Assembly (NCBI RefSeq): GCF_963678635.1
Contig: NC_087068.1
Location: 23,369,697-23,433,696 of the forward strand
Source: Symsagittifera roscoffensis
Lineage: Eukaryota > Xenacoelomorpha > Acoela > Convolutidae
Direction: 5' to 3'
Length of the DNA: 64,000 nucleotides
Shown: positions 12,060 through 23,381 of the stretch, piece by piece
Layout of the letters: each line of letters starts with the position of its first letter
Position numbering within the stretch: position 1 is the stretch's first letter
The notes under the pieces: model-generated
Told to the model about the DNA's origin: nothing
Database searches by the model: none
What the model saw: the letters and a program-made list of their open reading frames with translations, nothing else
Translations under genes and position numbers: made by a program

Positions 12060-13045
12060 ACTCTATTCATTTACCATTTTCCTATGCTCTTAATCTAGGC
12101 AGGACTTTTGAATTCGGGTGCACTTTTCCACCTAAGACCACAGTTGTCTGGTGTCGTCTATAGGATTTCCACACACGGTCTTGCGAAGCTATCCCTTTTA
12201 CCGTGCTAAAGCAGGGGGCACTAAGGCTCGGTATTAACGACAATCCCGAAAGGGACATTTTAGCGGTGAGTTGTCCTCTACTGTATTCTATTGCTCCCCC
12301 TTGGTCAGTGATGCTCTTGCTCGCTATATCTCGCTTGAAGTCGCGTATAACGAATTCTTTTCTCTCAAATGAATTCAATATATATAAGTCTGAACAAATA
12401 CAAAGGGCCTACTAGTTCGGCCAGCGTATAATTTAATAATATACAACAGAATGGTTTGCGACCTGTACACGCTTAATAATTTTTTCTGCGTACTCGGTCA
12501 GTACACGTGTCGACTAAGCTCTCTGACTTGTGCTAGCTTCTGCTCTAACTAATATTCCACAAGGCACTTCGACTTGCGTTCTTACTTCACTCGCTGTGAA
12601 ACAATTAACTGATGAGTTCAGATAGCGACCACAACTGGGACCTACTGAATCTTACGTTCGGTAACTCGTTCTCCTTAAAATCCGCTCTCTAACCTCCACT
12701 TCTTATCTCTATTTGTGCTCCGTTTTGTTAAAGTCACGCCACTTCATATCGGTGCTGTCATCCCCTTAAGCACAACCGCCCCCTATGGTTTTCCCTTTTA
12801 TCTACTCCCCCTGTCAAAGCTGACGGGTCCCAAGTCCGGGGTTTTTATCGACTTGTTCACGTTTCGTAAATACATCCCCCTGCGGTTGGCATCGTAAATC
12901 GGGTAAGTAACCGAAGTCGTATGATTCTTAACAATTAAATCCCCCCTTCGCTACTTACTTAAATACCAACTGACTTCGGTGTCAAATCTTGACCCAAGCA
13001 ACAAAGTCATACGATCCCAATAGACTAACCATAACCCGATTTTGA
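12060..13045. other. Compositionally distinct island, possible relic of a mobile element
   Basis: Richer in G+C than its flanks, with sharp edges. The minus strand has a 98-codon open frame (12082-12378) with no recognised motif. A TATA-like string lies near 12375. At 12895-13041 an imperfect inverted repeat joins AAATCGGGTAAGTAACC to AGACTAACCATAACCCGATTT. This could be LTR or DNA-transposon debris. I do not recognise a family. Confidence 0.3.
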
Positions 13046-14355
13046 ACCAAATTTACTAATATTTTCCCTATCATGTTAGGATAAAATACACGGTCGGTAA
13101 GTCGAAAATTTGATAGAATTACCGATTCTACATCTGGCATGCCAAATCAAAATTTTTTGTTCGAAGTTTTTGCAAATTTCTAACATGCTCTCAGGCCCAG
13201 AAAAAAATTTAATCATGTGAAAAAAAATTTAGTTCACAGATTTATTAAATTAAATTAAGTTTAATTAACTAGTTCTCTGAGATTTTTCTCTCCGCCTCCT
13301 CCAAAAATTAAAAAAACGTTAAGGCCCAATTTCTTAAATGCACTGCTTTCATATCATCGTAGTAACCGGGTTTTTCAAATAAACACAACGAATTATTTCC
13401 CACTTCTACACAACCAAGTTTTGTTGCAATAAACCAACACTCATTTTTTTGTTGGTTTCGCAACACTTATTTTTTTGACCGCCCCATTCGGATATTTCAA
13501 ATGTACAATTGATTTCTTACCTATGATATTACTGCTGACTTTCCTTTCGCATCTTGATAGATACAGTTTGAAATTTTTGTAAGTTTTTCAATATTTTTGG
13601 GAATTTTATAAGGTACTACTGATTTAAAAAATAAACGTTTTGTAAATAAAAGTTTATTTTCCATTTTTTTTAAATAAGCGTATCATTCACGGATCTCCAT
13701 TTATTTTTTTATTTTCTTTTTCTCGATTGCGCAGTACTCTTTTTTGATTATTTAGTATTTCATTGTCGGTGGTCGCTTTTTGGACAAAACTGATTTTGTA
13801 ATGTATAACCTCGCAAAGTGATCTGTTTTTATTTAATTTCAGAAGTAAAACTGTTGCTGAATTGCTTTAAAATGTCAGGTGATTTACAGTAAGTCGACAC
13901 TCAGCTAATCTCAGTGTTTTTAAAGTATCATTCGCTCGAATAACGTTAGTTAGACAGAGCTAACGAATTGATCTATTTTTCTATTTCCTTGCTGTTTAAA
14001 TAGATGGTCTTTTAGTGCTTGTGATTTAATTCATACAACAACTTTATCAAAATTTATGGAAAGTTCATGAAGGATAGATTTTTTAAATGATTCATTTGAA
14101 TTGTATGCAACATTTACGAGTTGTTATGTTGTTTGTTTTGTTGTTTTCATTCACAAATATTTCAATTTACAGACATTCATTTCAATTCAGACTCTATTGA
14201 CTATTAAATGTATTACTCATTTTTGATCACAAACTAAAATACGGTCTAGTTTTCCGGGTACTGAACGATTCAAACTCCGCCTCAGTTTTTGGTTCCCTTA
14301 TTTCAGTCAAAACCGATAAGATCCATTTACAGGTTTTTATTAAATATTTATAAAG
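13046..14355. other. Non-coding interval
   Basis: No exon seen. An imperfect hairpin (GTTGCAATAAACCAACA with TGTTGGTTTCGCAAC) lies at 13422-13466. Confidence 0.4.
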
Positions 14356-14690
14356 TCGAGACAGGGGTTTGGGTCGAGCACAAATTCGAAACATACTTCG
14401 AGGACGGTCTAGCACAGTCGAGCACTGTCGCAACAAACCTCGACCATAGTCGTAACTTGCCTCGAGCACAATCGCACGATACCTCGAGCACAGTCGCAAT
14501 ATACTCGAGCACGGTCGAAACATGCATCGAGCACGGTCGAAACATACCTCGAGCATGATTGAAGCATAATTCAAGCACAGTCGAAAAACTGGTCGAACAT
14601 AGTCGAAACATGTTTCAAGCACAGTCGAAACATATGTCAAACACAGTCAAAACATAGGTCAAGAACAGCCGAAATATAGCGGCGCGAATA
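14356..14690 (+). repeat. 22-bp minisatellite, consensus CGAGCACGGTCGAAACATAC
   Basis: About 15 tandem units of 22 bp, best preserved between 14500 and 14670. The motif is TCGAGCACRGTCGAAACATA with drift towards both ends. Because 22 is not a multiple of three, the array opens long but meaningless frames on both strands (14227-14640). Confidence 0.85.
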
Positions 14691-14986
14691 GTCGAAAAGG
14701 AACATAGGAATGCAATTTTGTCGGATTTTTTTCCTTGCACAACCTCGGGACCGCTAAGAAATTAAGCTATTGTCTTGATCAAATTATCATAAGAACTGCT
14801 CGGCTTTGTCTCAGTGGTGTTTCAATGTAGTGCACTTTGCCCACCCGTCAACTCTATCTTTTTGTAGAGATTTGCAATAGTTTTGTCTCTGTTTATGGCC
14901 AGAAGCTCTTTTTTGATATCTTTTTCAATTTTTCAAAAGTATTGAGTCAGTCATTGCTTTCATTTCACCTCGGTCGCGCCATATTG

Positions 14987-15838
14987 TAACATATCGTAAC
15001 ATATCCATTTTGGGTTGCATTTGTTGCAACATTATTCTTATGGGTCGTGCAAAGTCGCAAAATATGTTTTTTGAATCACACAAAAAAGCACAAAACTTCT
15101 TTAGTCATGCAAAATTGAAATATACCCATTTTGCGTGGCATTGGTCGCAACGAACCGGTTTTTGTTCGCGATGATTGCAACATAACCATTTGAGTCGCTA
15201 TGGTCGCAAATCTGCGACCTTGGCCCGGGAGACAGTACCGATTTTTGATCGAGAATATCAAAACATAGTATGCGGGGTCGAACAAATAATCTTTTTAAAA
15301 GTGTAGAAACCTATCAATTTTTAGTCGAGAAAGTTAAAACATATCTGAACTGGGTCGAACAAAGTCGGACACTTTTTTGTTAGGTTCAGAAAATCGAAGC
15401 ATACCAAAATTGGTCCTTAAAGTTATATCACACCGAAATTTGGTCACGACGGTCAAAACATACCAATTAGTGGTCGAGAAAATCAAAACAAAACAAGCAG
15501 CACGTTCCGGGAATTTTTTTTTGGTTGAGCACACTTTTTTCTCGGTAGAGCACGGTGGAAACATTTTGTTCTTGGGTTGACCGCGGTCGATCACATATTT
15601 TTTGGTCGAGCATGGTCAAAACATATCTTGCTTGTGTCGAGCACGGTCGAGCATATTTTTTCTCGGTCGAGCATGGTCGAAAAATACCGTGCTTAGGTGA
15701 GATCGGTCGAGCACACTTTTATCGGTCCAGCACAGTCGAAACATATCTTGCTCGGGTCGAGCAAGGTCGAGCACATTTGTTTCGGTAGAGCACGGTAGAG
15801 ACATGCCGAATTTCGGTCGAGACGTTCGAAAAACAAAG
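14987..15838 (+). repeat. Diverged GGTCG minisatellite with about 60-bp higher-order unit
   Basis: The same GGTCGAGCAYGGTCGAA core recurs with degenerate spacing. From about 15600 to 15820 it forms three and a half units of 59-61 bp, each with GGTCGAGCAYGGTC, then CATATCTTGCT, then a second GGTCGAGCA and a T-rich end. The left part (14987-15340) uses a GGTCGTGCAAAGTCGCAA variant. The open frames inside are by-products of the repeat. Confidence 0.75.
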
Positions 15839-15849
15839 TGAGTACACAT

Positions 15850-17236
15850 ATTTTAAGGTCTTCGTGGTGTTTACGATCCCACATCCAGTATCAAGAACTA
15901 AGGGTTATAAGTTGAGTCTCCTGGAATTAATGGTAATTAGCTTCTCTCAATTCATTTTGAAATGCTTGTGACTTTCTAAATAACTCGCTGCACTTAACAA
16001 CTCCGTGCTTAAGCGTTGATGAACATAGATGAAGATTTGAATTCACGAATAATTGTCCGAAACTTGGCCAACATGAGCGAAATGATTCCATATTTTTTTT
16101 CAAAATTTGATCAATAGCTTAATGAACTAAAACTTTTATTTTTTAACGATAAATTACAAGATACCTAATTTGGGTGTTTTTTTTGTATCTCTTGATCAAT
16201 TTCGGTTATCTATTCAACCATTTTGCGTCCTATTTCAAATGCAAACCGTTTTTTCAGATATATTGGGGTTGAAAACTGTCCATCTGGGATAGATAATTTG
16301 AGCGGTTTCTATGGCAAAATATGACAAAACTTAATCCGGCTCTGAAATCATTCCAAACTGCTAGTTGGTCTGAATTACGCGTTTTCGAATTTGAGATTTA
16401 ATTCAAACGTTATGAGCTTCGACCTGGTGCTTGCAGTTTTGTTTGCTATATGTGAATCAAGAAAAAAGCCCAAGTTTTTCAACTTATCTTTCTGACATTT
16501 TCTACTTGCTTTAAAAACCAAATGTCTAATTCTTTTTTTCTCGACACTGAGAAATTTTTTATGAACTATTTTACTGCATCTCAAAGTGCGACAGGAAACG
16601 CGTAATATCATTCAGATATATCATTGAGATACGCGATGCGCTTCATTCTAAATCAGATTTTGCAATAAGCTTTGTGTTCAAATCAACAAGCACTTAAAAT
16701 AATCGTATCTTTGTAGATTGATTTGAAACCCAGAACTCATGTTTTTGATCCGCGTAATTTAGTCGAAACTTTATCAACTATATGCGAGATCTATTTTATA
16801 TGCGCGGTCTATTTTAATTAAGCCGTCCTATTTAAAAACTGCGCTGATATATTGTCATCGAGAATATGACCAAGTGCTTAAAAGACCATATGAAAATTCA
16901 TAGTGTTTTTAATAAGTATAGCGGTGGTTTTTTTTTGCAATAGGGTAAAAGCATCCCATCGTAAAAAATGTCATCTAAGTGGTTTCTACGCACCACTAGC
17001 CTCAAGGGTAGTCTGATTTTGTTGCATTGAATTTTGGGAACTTTTTGGACAGGAAATCAGCTGAGATGTCGAGTGTGAACAGCAGGTGAAAAAACTAGAG
17101 TACCGCCTGAAGCGACTTGAATTGTGGGAGTGACAGCTATAGTTCCTACTTTTACCGTAAATAATCGCTAAAATTACGCTGGGAAGATTTTATAAACCAA
17201 TTTTCTCCATTTCTTTATTATATCTTTTTTTGTTAA
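15850..17236. other. Non-coding interval with weak family A traces
   Basis: No gene seen. The stretch 16250-16370 retains faint family A landmarks (AATCCGGCTCTGAAATCATTCC compares with AATCCGTCTTAGAAATCGTTCC). Confidence 0.35.
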
Positions 17237-17245
17237 GTTTTAATC

Positions 17246-17477
17246 GGTATTCACACATTTCGCCCCTCACACGTTTCGCCCCTCATAAATTACTGGCACA
17301 TTTCGCCCCTAAAATGTATATTAAGAAAGCGGCGTTAATTAACTGTGTAATAAGTTAGGGGCGAAACGTGCGAGGACGAAATGTGTCAAATGATTAGGGG
17401 CGAAATGTGTGAGGGGCGAAATGTGCCACTAGATTTAAGAGGGGCGAAATGTGTGTGGGGAGAAACGTGGGACAACC
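17246..17477. mobile_element. Mutator-like MITE made of TTTCGCCCC repeats, 9-bp target duplication
   Basis: 232 bp flanked by GTTTTAATC on both sides (17237-17245 and 17478-17486). The terminal inverted repeats begin GGTATTCACACATTTC and GGTTGTCCCACGTTTC. Both arms consist of repeated CACAYTTCGCCCCT units, about four per arm, facing each other across a short centre near 17320-17350. There is no coding capacity. A 9-bp duplication is characteristic of the Mutator superfamily. A truncated relative lies at 39176-39310. Confidence 0.8.
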
Positions 17478-17485
17478 GTTTTAAT

Positions 17486-17935
17486 CAGGTGCAGATTTAG
17501 AGGATGCGGAGGACGCCCCTTCAGTAGGGATTCGACTCCCTGACTACCCAAAAACTTTTTTCCTTCGATAATATCTTGAGACATCATTTTTTGGCCGATC
17601 CATTCTAAAATGTTTTTTGAGGCGCCTGTTTTCTAAATGGTTCTAAAGGTTGCAGTCTTTTTCGGACATTCGCCTGCGGCACAGAAGTTTTTAGCAGAAA
17701 AGGTTCTTCATAATTTTCGGGAGTGTTCGGAAAATCAAATTGGGATCTACTTAACAATCTCCCCCCCCCCCTTTCAAGAAAGGGGGGGATTCTTTAGTTG
17801 GTACAATAGGGGGGGGGGGAGATTTTTAAGTAGATCCTCAAATTGTTTCACTAAAAATAAGGTCCTTCAAATTTTTGAAACTGTTTTGAAAATCCGCTTA
17901 ACAATCCCCCCCACTTTTCTCGAGAAAAACCTTAA
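17486..17935 (+). repeat. Family B (hAT-like MITE) copy containing an internal hairpin
   Basis: The left end is CAGGTGCAGATTTAG. Shared landmarks are ATTCGACTCCCTGAC, TTTTTGGCCGATCC, GGCGCCTG and GAAAATCAA. Inside, GGATCTACTTAACAATCTCC plus a C run (from 17743) is repeated in inverse orientation with a G run ending at 17837, one mismatch in about 28 bp, which suggests a further insertion or inverted duplication. Confidence 0.65.
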
Positions 17936-18780
17936 TCCTAAGAAAGACTTTAATCCTTCTTTGATCATTTTTGTCATCCAATTTTCACAGCAAAAATAAG
18001 GAAAAACTCTTGAACTGCTGAAGCAAAAATTTGTTTAAGGCATGTTGGTGATGGTTGTCGTCACTTCAAACGTTTCGTCATGACTAAATCTAATTAGGTG
18101 TAAACTCTACGGTCGATAAAAAATTAAATGAAGAAAATCTACATCCGCTTGATAACCTCTTTCTCGGATGCAAACAAATTTGTAGGCCACTTTTTCTTAA
18201 ATTTGATTTACTACACAAGTGTTGTCGACACGCATCATCATCAACTCTTCCAATAGTGAACTTCAATTATTCTTTATTGAGCCAATTTTTTCCTTTGGTA
18301 ACATTTGCCCCTCTTTGTTTCGGATCGTTGCACTTGGTTTAAAAATAGAGCTTATACCGCAAGATTCAGCTTGAAGAATAGTTACTAGGCTTCAAGTTTT
18401 AATGCTCAAGATTCAATTAAAGTTTTAAAAAGCATTCATCTACGTCAAAAAAAAACGACAAAAAGACAACAAAAAATCACATTCTCATAATTATTTTTAT
18501 AAGACTGCGTCTCAATTAAAGTTTGAAACTCAAAAATATATTTAAATTTGTTAAATATAAGTTTAATGCTGAGAAAATTGCTGACATATCTAATAACTGA
18601 AGAAACCATTGAAAGTTTTAATCGAAACTCATTACTAAAACAGTAAAATAGCAAGTAAATTGTAACTAAGCATGGTTGTCTATACTTGGTTACAAATCAA
18701 TTCAACTAGAACATCGATTGCATCACCGCACAATAAGTTGTGTCCGAATCAGGTGTGCCGGCACTGGAGTTCCAAGGATA
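17936..18780. other. Non-coding interval
   Basis: No gene or repeat recognised; AT-rich. Confidence 0.4.
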
Positions 18781-19445
18781 ATAATCGATTATATTGTCAT
18801 TTTATATTCAGTATCTATAAAATTACAACAATAACCGGTTATAATCCATCAAAAAATTATTATATTTTTTATATCAATATAATCCATTATAATCGATTAT
18901 AATTCATTAAAATCCATTAAATTTGGATCAGGGACGGATTTAGAGGGGGCGGGGGGGGGCGGACGCCCCCCCCCCCCCCCCCCCTCAGAGATTCGACCCC
19001 CTGCCGACCCAACCCAAAGGGTCCCCCCTTTGATACTTTTTCAGAAACCCATTTTTGGCCGACCGACCCTAAAATTTTTCTAAAGGCGCCTTTGGCGCCA
19101 ATATATACTAACTTTGAGGGGGAGAGCGCGCCAAAAAAAAGCGATTTTTTTGTCAAAATTTTTCAAAAAGTGCCCAAAAACGGCTTTTTGACTGTTTTTT
19201 CAAAAATTTGCCTGCGGCGCAGAAAATTTTGCCAATATAGGGGCAAAACAGTGCTTTGGGAGAGCTCGAAAAATCAATTTTGTCGACCTAAAAAAAAAAA
19301 GGTCGTCAAAATTTTGGAAAATTTTTTGAAAATCCGCCCCCCCCCCCCCTCGAGAAAATCCTCGATCCGCCCCTGATTTGGATTATAATCATAATAATTT
19401 GGTAATCATTATAATCCATTATAATAGATTATAATCGATTATAAT
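18781..19445 (+). repeat. ATTATAATC-type short tandem repeat, split by a MITE
   Basis: Units such as ATAATCGATTAT and ATTATAATCCATT recur at 18781-18920 and again at 19384-19445. The hAT-like MITE 18929-19375 interrupts the array. The repeat is rich in short palindromes around CGATTATAATCG. Confidence 0.75.
18929..19375 (+). mobile_element. hAT-like MITE (family B), intact copy with 8-bp target duplication
   Basis: 447 bp, flanked by ATTTGGAT at 18921-18928 and 19376-19383. Termini are CAGGGACGGATTTAGAGG and, inverted, CAGGGGCGGATCGAGG. The 8-bp duplication and the CAGGGGCGGAT terminus fit non-autonomous hAT elements. The interior has homopolymeric C and G runs near both ends and no open frame of interest. 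Diverged copies lie at 8326, 17486, 30875, 36074, 38461 and 54662, with a scrap at 35308. Confidence 0.88.
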
Positions 19446-19555
19446 GTATTTTTTGGGAAAAAATTATGAATTTTGCAACTTTTTTCAAAGTTATCTCATT
19501 TCCTGTTTCGTGCAGTTGCTATGTATTACGTTTCATAAATTTTTATTTTTCACAT

Positions 19556-19793
19556 AAGTTTTTATTTATTTGAGTTTTTTCTACTTTTTCTATAACACGT
19601 AAATTCCATCGCCTGTTTTAACAACCCCCTTACCCAGTTAACCCCTCCCCCCACAGTTAAGGCATGTTAAGTTTTTTTAAAAACAGTTAAGTTTTTATTT
19701 ATTTGAGTTTTTTCTACTTTTTCTATAACACGTAAATTCCATCGCCTCTTTTAACAACCCCCTTACCCAGTTAACCCCTCCCCCCACAGTTAA
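19556..19793 (+). repeat. 133-bp tandem duplication
   Basis: AAGTTTTTATTTATTTGAG starts at 19556 and again at 19689. About 105 bp of each unit are identical except for one base (GCCTG versus GCCTC), which implies a recent duplication. Each unit ends in the C-rich AACCCCCTTACCCAGTTAACC string. Confidence 0.9.
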
Positions 19794-19799
19794 CGTCAA

Positions 19800-20150
19800 A
19801 TTACCCCCGCCCCTCCCCCCACCCAGTTCACCCCTCCTCAGCTTAACCCCCTCCCCGTTAACTGAACGTAGGCTGGGTAAAAAAAATGGGTGGGGGGAGG
19901 GTGGAACAAAAAACTTGGGTGAGAGCGTTAAAATGGAGAATGGGGGTAATAGGTGTTCTTCACACTGAGTAACCCCCTCCCCCGTCCCCGTTCAAGGGTA
20001 AACAAACTGGGGGGGGGGGTAAACTGTAACTTGGGGGGTTGGTTTTGGGGGTAAACCTTATTAAACATGGGGGTGGACGTAGGGATAAACGTATGGGAGT
20101 GGATGAGGGATTGGGGCAAATGCAGATCGGGGGCAAAGTGAGGGGGGTTT
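19800..20150. repeat. C-rich/G-rich foldback
   Basis: The C-rich strand up to about 19860 (CCCTCCCCCCACCCAG) is followed by a G-rich strand (TGGGTGGGGGGAGGG at 19888-19904, and further G runs to 20150). The two are inverted complements, so the region can fold into a large hairpin, and the G-rich half has several runs suited to G-quadruplexes. No gene is present. Confidence 0.7.
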
Positions 20151-20422
20151 ATTTTGAGTAGGTTTAGATTGCGAGAAGGCCGTGAGTAACACAGAAATAT
20201 TGCAAGTGTTTATCTCCTTGCGGTTGAGTAGTGAACTGATTTTTGGTTATTCCTTTCTAGAAACTGTTTACTTCTAATTTAAAAAAGAAATAGACCATTT
20301 CTGTACAAAAAATACGAAACAAAATTTGGCTACGTACTCTATATAACATTTCTATCAAGAAAAACAGCCTTCGTTGGGTACGGGTCCTTTTCTGTTAGCC
20401 GGCGAGGCGCCTTTTCCTTTAT

Positions 20423-21365
20423 TTGCCGACTTTCGAAGAAAACGGAATTATTATGTTTGAAGTGGTTTTTTTATTCAGTCAATTTTTAGCGATCAAAATA
20501 AAAGTTTTCAACAAACAATTTTTTTTACCCCATTGAACATATCGAATACCTGAAATCGAACTCAAAATTTTTTTACCTCCAATCAATTTTGCAAAGTTCT
20601 GGGAGTTTGAAAATTGTCAATTTGGGACTAAGTTACGCTCCCTTTGAATATTTTAATCAGATATGCCGAAAGAGTTTCGAAAACTATTTATGCGAGACAA
20701 ATTATCCCTAACAACAAAATTTTCCCAATTTGAATTGACGCTAGCTAAGCTAATTGGTCGTATTAGTTTTGTAATTCGAACTTTCACACTTGATCTTGGA
20801 TATTGCTCAAAGCTGATAGTTTTTAAACTTTTTCACAAAAACTAATCGATATGAATTAAGGGGCAGTCAGAACACTCGGGGCTTTACCCTGATATACGAG
20901 CAGTCTTGCTTTTATTCCTTCAGTTTTCGGCAATCGGAATAATATTAGTTTTTGCAAAAAAAAATTTTCTCCATTATTGATATTGACTCCCTGAAATCAA
21001 ATATAAAAAGATGTTTTACCTCAAATTTTTTAGCCCTGAATTATAATTGCAATGTTCTGGGAGTTTTAAACTTGCCAATTTGGCCATGCTCTGGACTAAT
21101 GTATGCGCGTTTTGAAGATTCAAAAAAAATTTTATGTTTTTATGCGTGGCGAAATATTCTGCACAACAAAATCGCTCCAAATTGAATTGATGCTAGCTAA
21201 TCGGTTGTATTAATTTCGTACGACTCAAATTTTTATACTTCATCTTTGATATTGTTCAAACTTATAGTTTTTCATGATTTTCTGTTCCCAAAAACGATTC
21301 GATATGGATTAAGGGGCAATCGGAACATTCAGCGCTTTGCCCTGATATACGAGCAGTCTTTTTTA
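20423..21365 (+). repeat. Two diverged family A copies in direct tandem
   Basis: Each copy ends in the family A terminus: GGGGCAGTCAGAACACTC..GAGCAGTCTT near 20861-20910 and GGGGCAATCGGAACATTC..GAGCAGTCTT near 21312-21360. Shared interior strings include CTGGGAGTTT, TTGAATTGACGCTAGCTAA and GATATTG. They differ enough from the 7.4-kb copy to be a subfamily. Confidence 0.65.
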
Positions 21366-22680
21366 GCCTGAAAAAGGTCCTTTTTCCTGTTTTTTGTTTT
21401 GTAGTTATACTCATTAAATTTCACAAAATTGATTTCAAACACTCTCTGAAACGCCATTTAGTTCCGATTTCTGCAGTTTTCAGAGTTGATCCAACTCTGG
21501 ATATTAGCTCAAAAATTGTATCAGTCTTCTTGTATGTTAAATGATTCTGTATTTAAAGCGAGTCGTTAGCTGTTTTGGACAATTAATCCAACACTGTTTT
21601 CTTCAGTTATCATCCGGACAAGAAACAAACTCTAGAAAGCATATCTATGTGGCCCTTTGGGATTGCCTTAAGCCTTGGTTTGGTTTGGAGTCTATTTGTT
21701 ACATGGTGTTTATTTCCGGGATCCAATTCTTGATATCTAATTTCTTCCACTTTAAACGCTTGCCCTATCTTTAAACCTTGAAACACAATCATTTGGCTTC
21801 AGTCCGAGTTGAATTTTATTCAGGGATTTTTTGTTGCAAAATGGTCGATAATCTGAATAATGTCAAAAAGCAAACCAAAGTGTCGATTGATTATCTTCTA
21901 AATTTGCAAAATTTGCATAATCTCTAATTTATTTTCAGTTTTCTGAATAGTGCGCTCAACTTAACCAATGTGGTCCTCCGCCAGACAGTTAGGCGATGAA
22001 AGTTGCAAATTGTACAAAATCATTTAGGCTTGAAATTTTAAACCCGAAATACTGATCGGTCTAAATTGTTTTGGAGCTGCAATATTGCTGAATACGCCCC
22101 TTGAGGGACTTTATGATTTTCCAACATCAATTGATTAAGTTATCAGCGTTGACAGTTTCGTAGAATACGGACCCAATTTGACTAAAACAGCAAGTTATAA
22201 CCGTCTTTGTCCAATATAAGGCCTGTGCAAAAATTATTTGCCGAACCTCATTTTCTCCACTCAGTTCAAGATTTTTTTCTTGATTCAGAAGATTTATGAT
22301 TTTATGGTTTTACCTTTTAATGAAGACCAATTGCAATTCTAACAAAAATTTATTATTTCACAGTTCATCCGTTGCCCCCAAATACGGCCTTCCATCCATC
22401 ATCAAGTCCTGCTCCGCGTGATCTCAATGTATCTGGCTCGTAACAATTTTCTTTAAAACATAGAAAACGGCTTTTTTGTCAATTTAAAAGCTATTTTAAA
22501 TTAGCGCCGTATCGTCCCAAAAACCAAACAAATCACTAACAAGTCGAACAAAACCTCCCCGTTTTTAGCAAATGTAAGCCTCCTAAGCAAAACAAGTTTT
22601 ATAGGCTCATAAGTAACTTCTCCATGCATATTGTCATCCTACAAACTCAAAAAAGAACCACAGTGATTGACTTTTTCTCG
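21366..22680. other. Non-coding interval
   Basis: No gene seen. A perfect small hairpin (CAGAGTTG ATC CAACTCTG) lies near 21479-21497. Confidence 0.4.
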
Positions 22681-23122
22681 GGCGAAATATTCCGAGAAAT
22701 TATCCATTAAATTTATCGCGTGTTAATTGTCCCAATTTGGCAATCATTAAACACTATGCGTATTAACAGATTGCCAAATTGGGACAACTAACGCGCGATA
22801 AATTTAGTGGATATTTTCGCGTGAGCGGAGATCTATGTCGTCTTACAATTCGTTCTAAAATGGATTAAGCCATGCTCTTTGATCTATTTTCAATTTCTAA
22901 ACTTCATCAATAATTTCAATTAAAACTACCAAAGAAATGAAAAATCAGTTGAATCATTCAGGGTTTTGCCCTGATAGGAGAGGTCACCTTACAGAAAAGT
23001 GACGGTAAAATGTATTTTTAATCTTGATCTCAAGACTTTTCGAATGATATAGAAAAGTTCCGCCAAAAAACGCTAGTTAAATAGTTAAATTCTTTTTGGA
23101 GAAAAAAACTACCCCTCAGCAC
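22680..23122. repeat. Family A pieces in opposite orientations, with a 49-bp-arm hairpin; left flank of E1
   Basis: 22697-22745 and 22769-22817 are inverted copies of each other (about 45 of 49 positions) around a 23-nt loop, made of the family A ACGCGCGATAAATTT segment. From about 22985 to 23122 the sequence is family A on the minus strand (reverse of GTGCTCGGGG..TCATTCGAAA). That copy continues past E1 at 30216-30255, so E1 interrupted it. Confidence 0.75.
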
Positions 23123-23381
23123 TGTGGTACCGTGTAGTACTGCTGCCACAGTAACCTCTGAGAATAGTGCTATTAATTATTCTGTTATGTATTGTTATTA
23201 TTATTCAAGGCCGTTCATTGCAGGCCAAACGCAATAGTCAGTTAGGACATTGCTGTTGATAGAGAGACATGAAAAGACAGGCATGATCTCAGATCTAAAA
23301 TAAGACAAGTTAGGAGTCTAAATTAAAACGTTTTACTTATTCTGTTTTACAAATACTTGAGTTAATTCAACAGCTATCACA
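23123..23381 (+). repeat. E1 5' LTR
   Basis: Starts TGTGGTACCGTG and ends GCTATCACA; 259 bp. Differs from the 3' LTR by T/C in GTTCATYGCAGG and G/C in GTTAGSAGTC. No obvious TATA box. Confidence 0.95.

Noticed and set aside
14227-14640. 137-codon minus-strand and 89-codon plus-strand open frames
   Set aside because: They lie on the 22-bp minisatellite; a period not divisible by three opens all frames cyclically.
14356-14690. CRISPR array
   Set aside because: Units are contiguous 22-bp tandem repeats without unique spacers, in eukaryotic DNA.
15334-15849. Overlapping open frames on both strands
   Set aside because: By-products of the GGTCGAGCA repeat, with no coding signal.
17637-17999. 120-codon plus-strand open frame
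   Set aside because: Runs through a family B MITE and its homopolymer hairpin.
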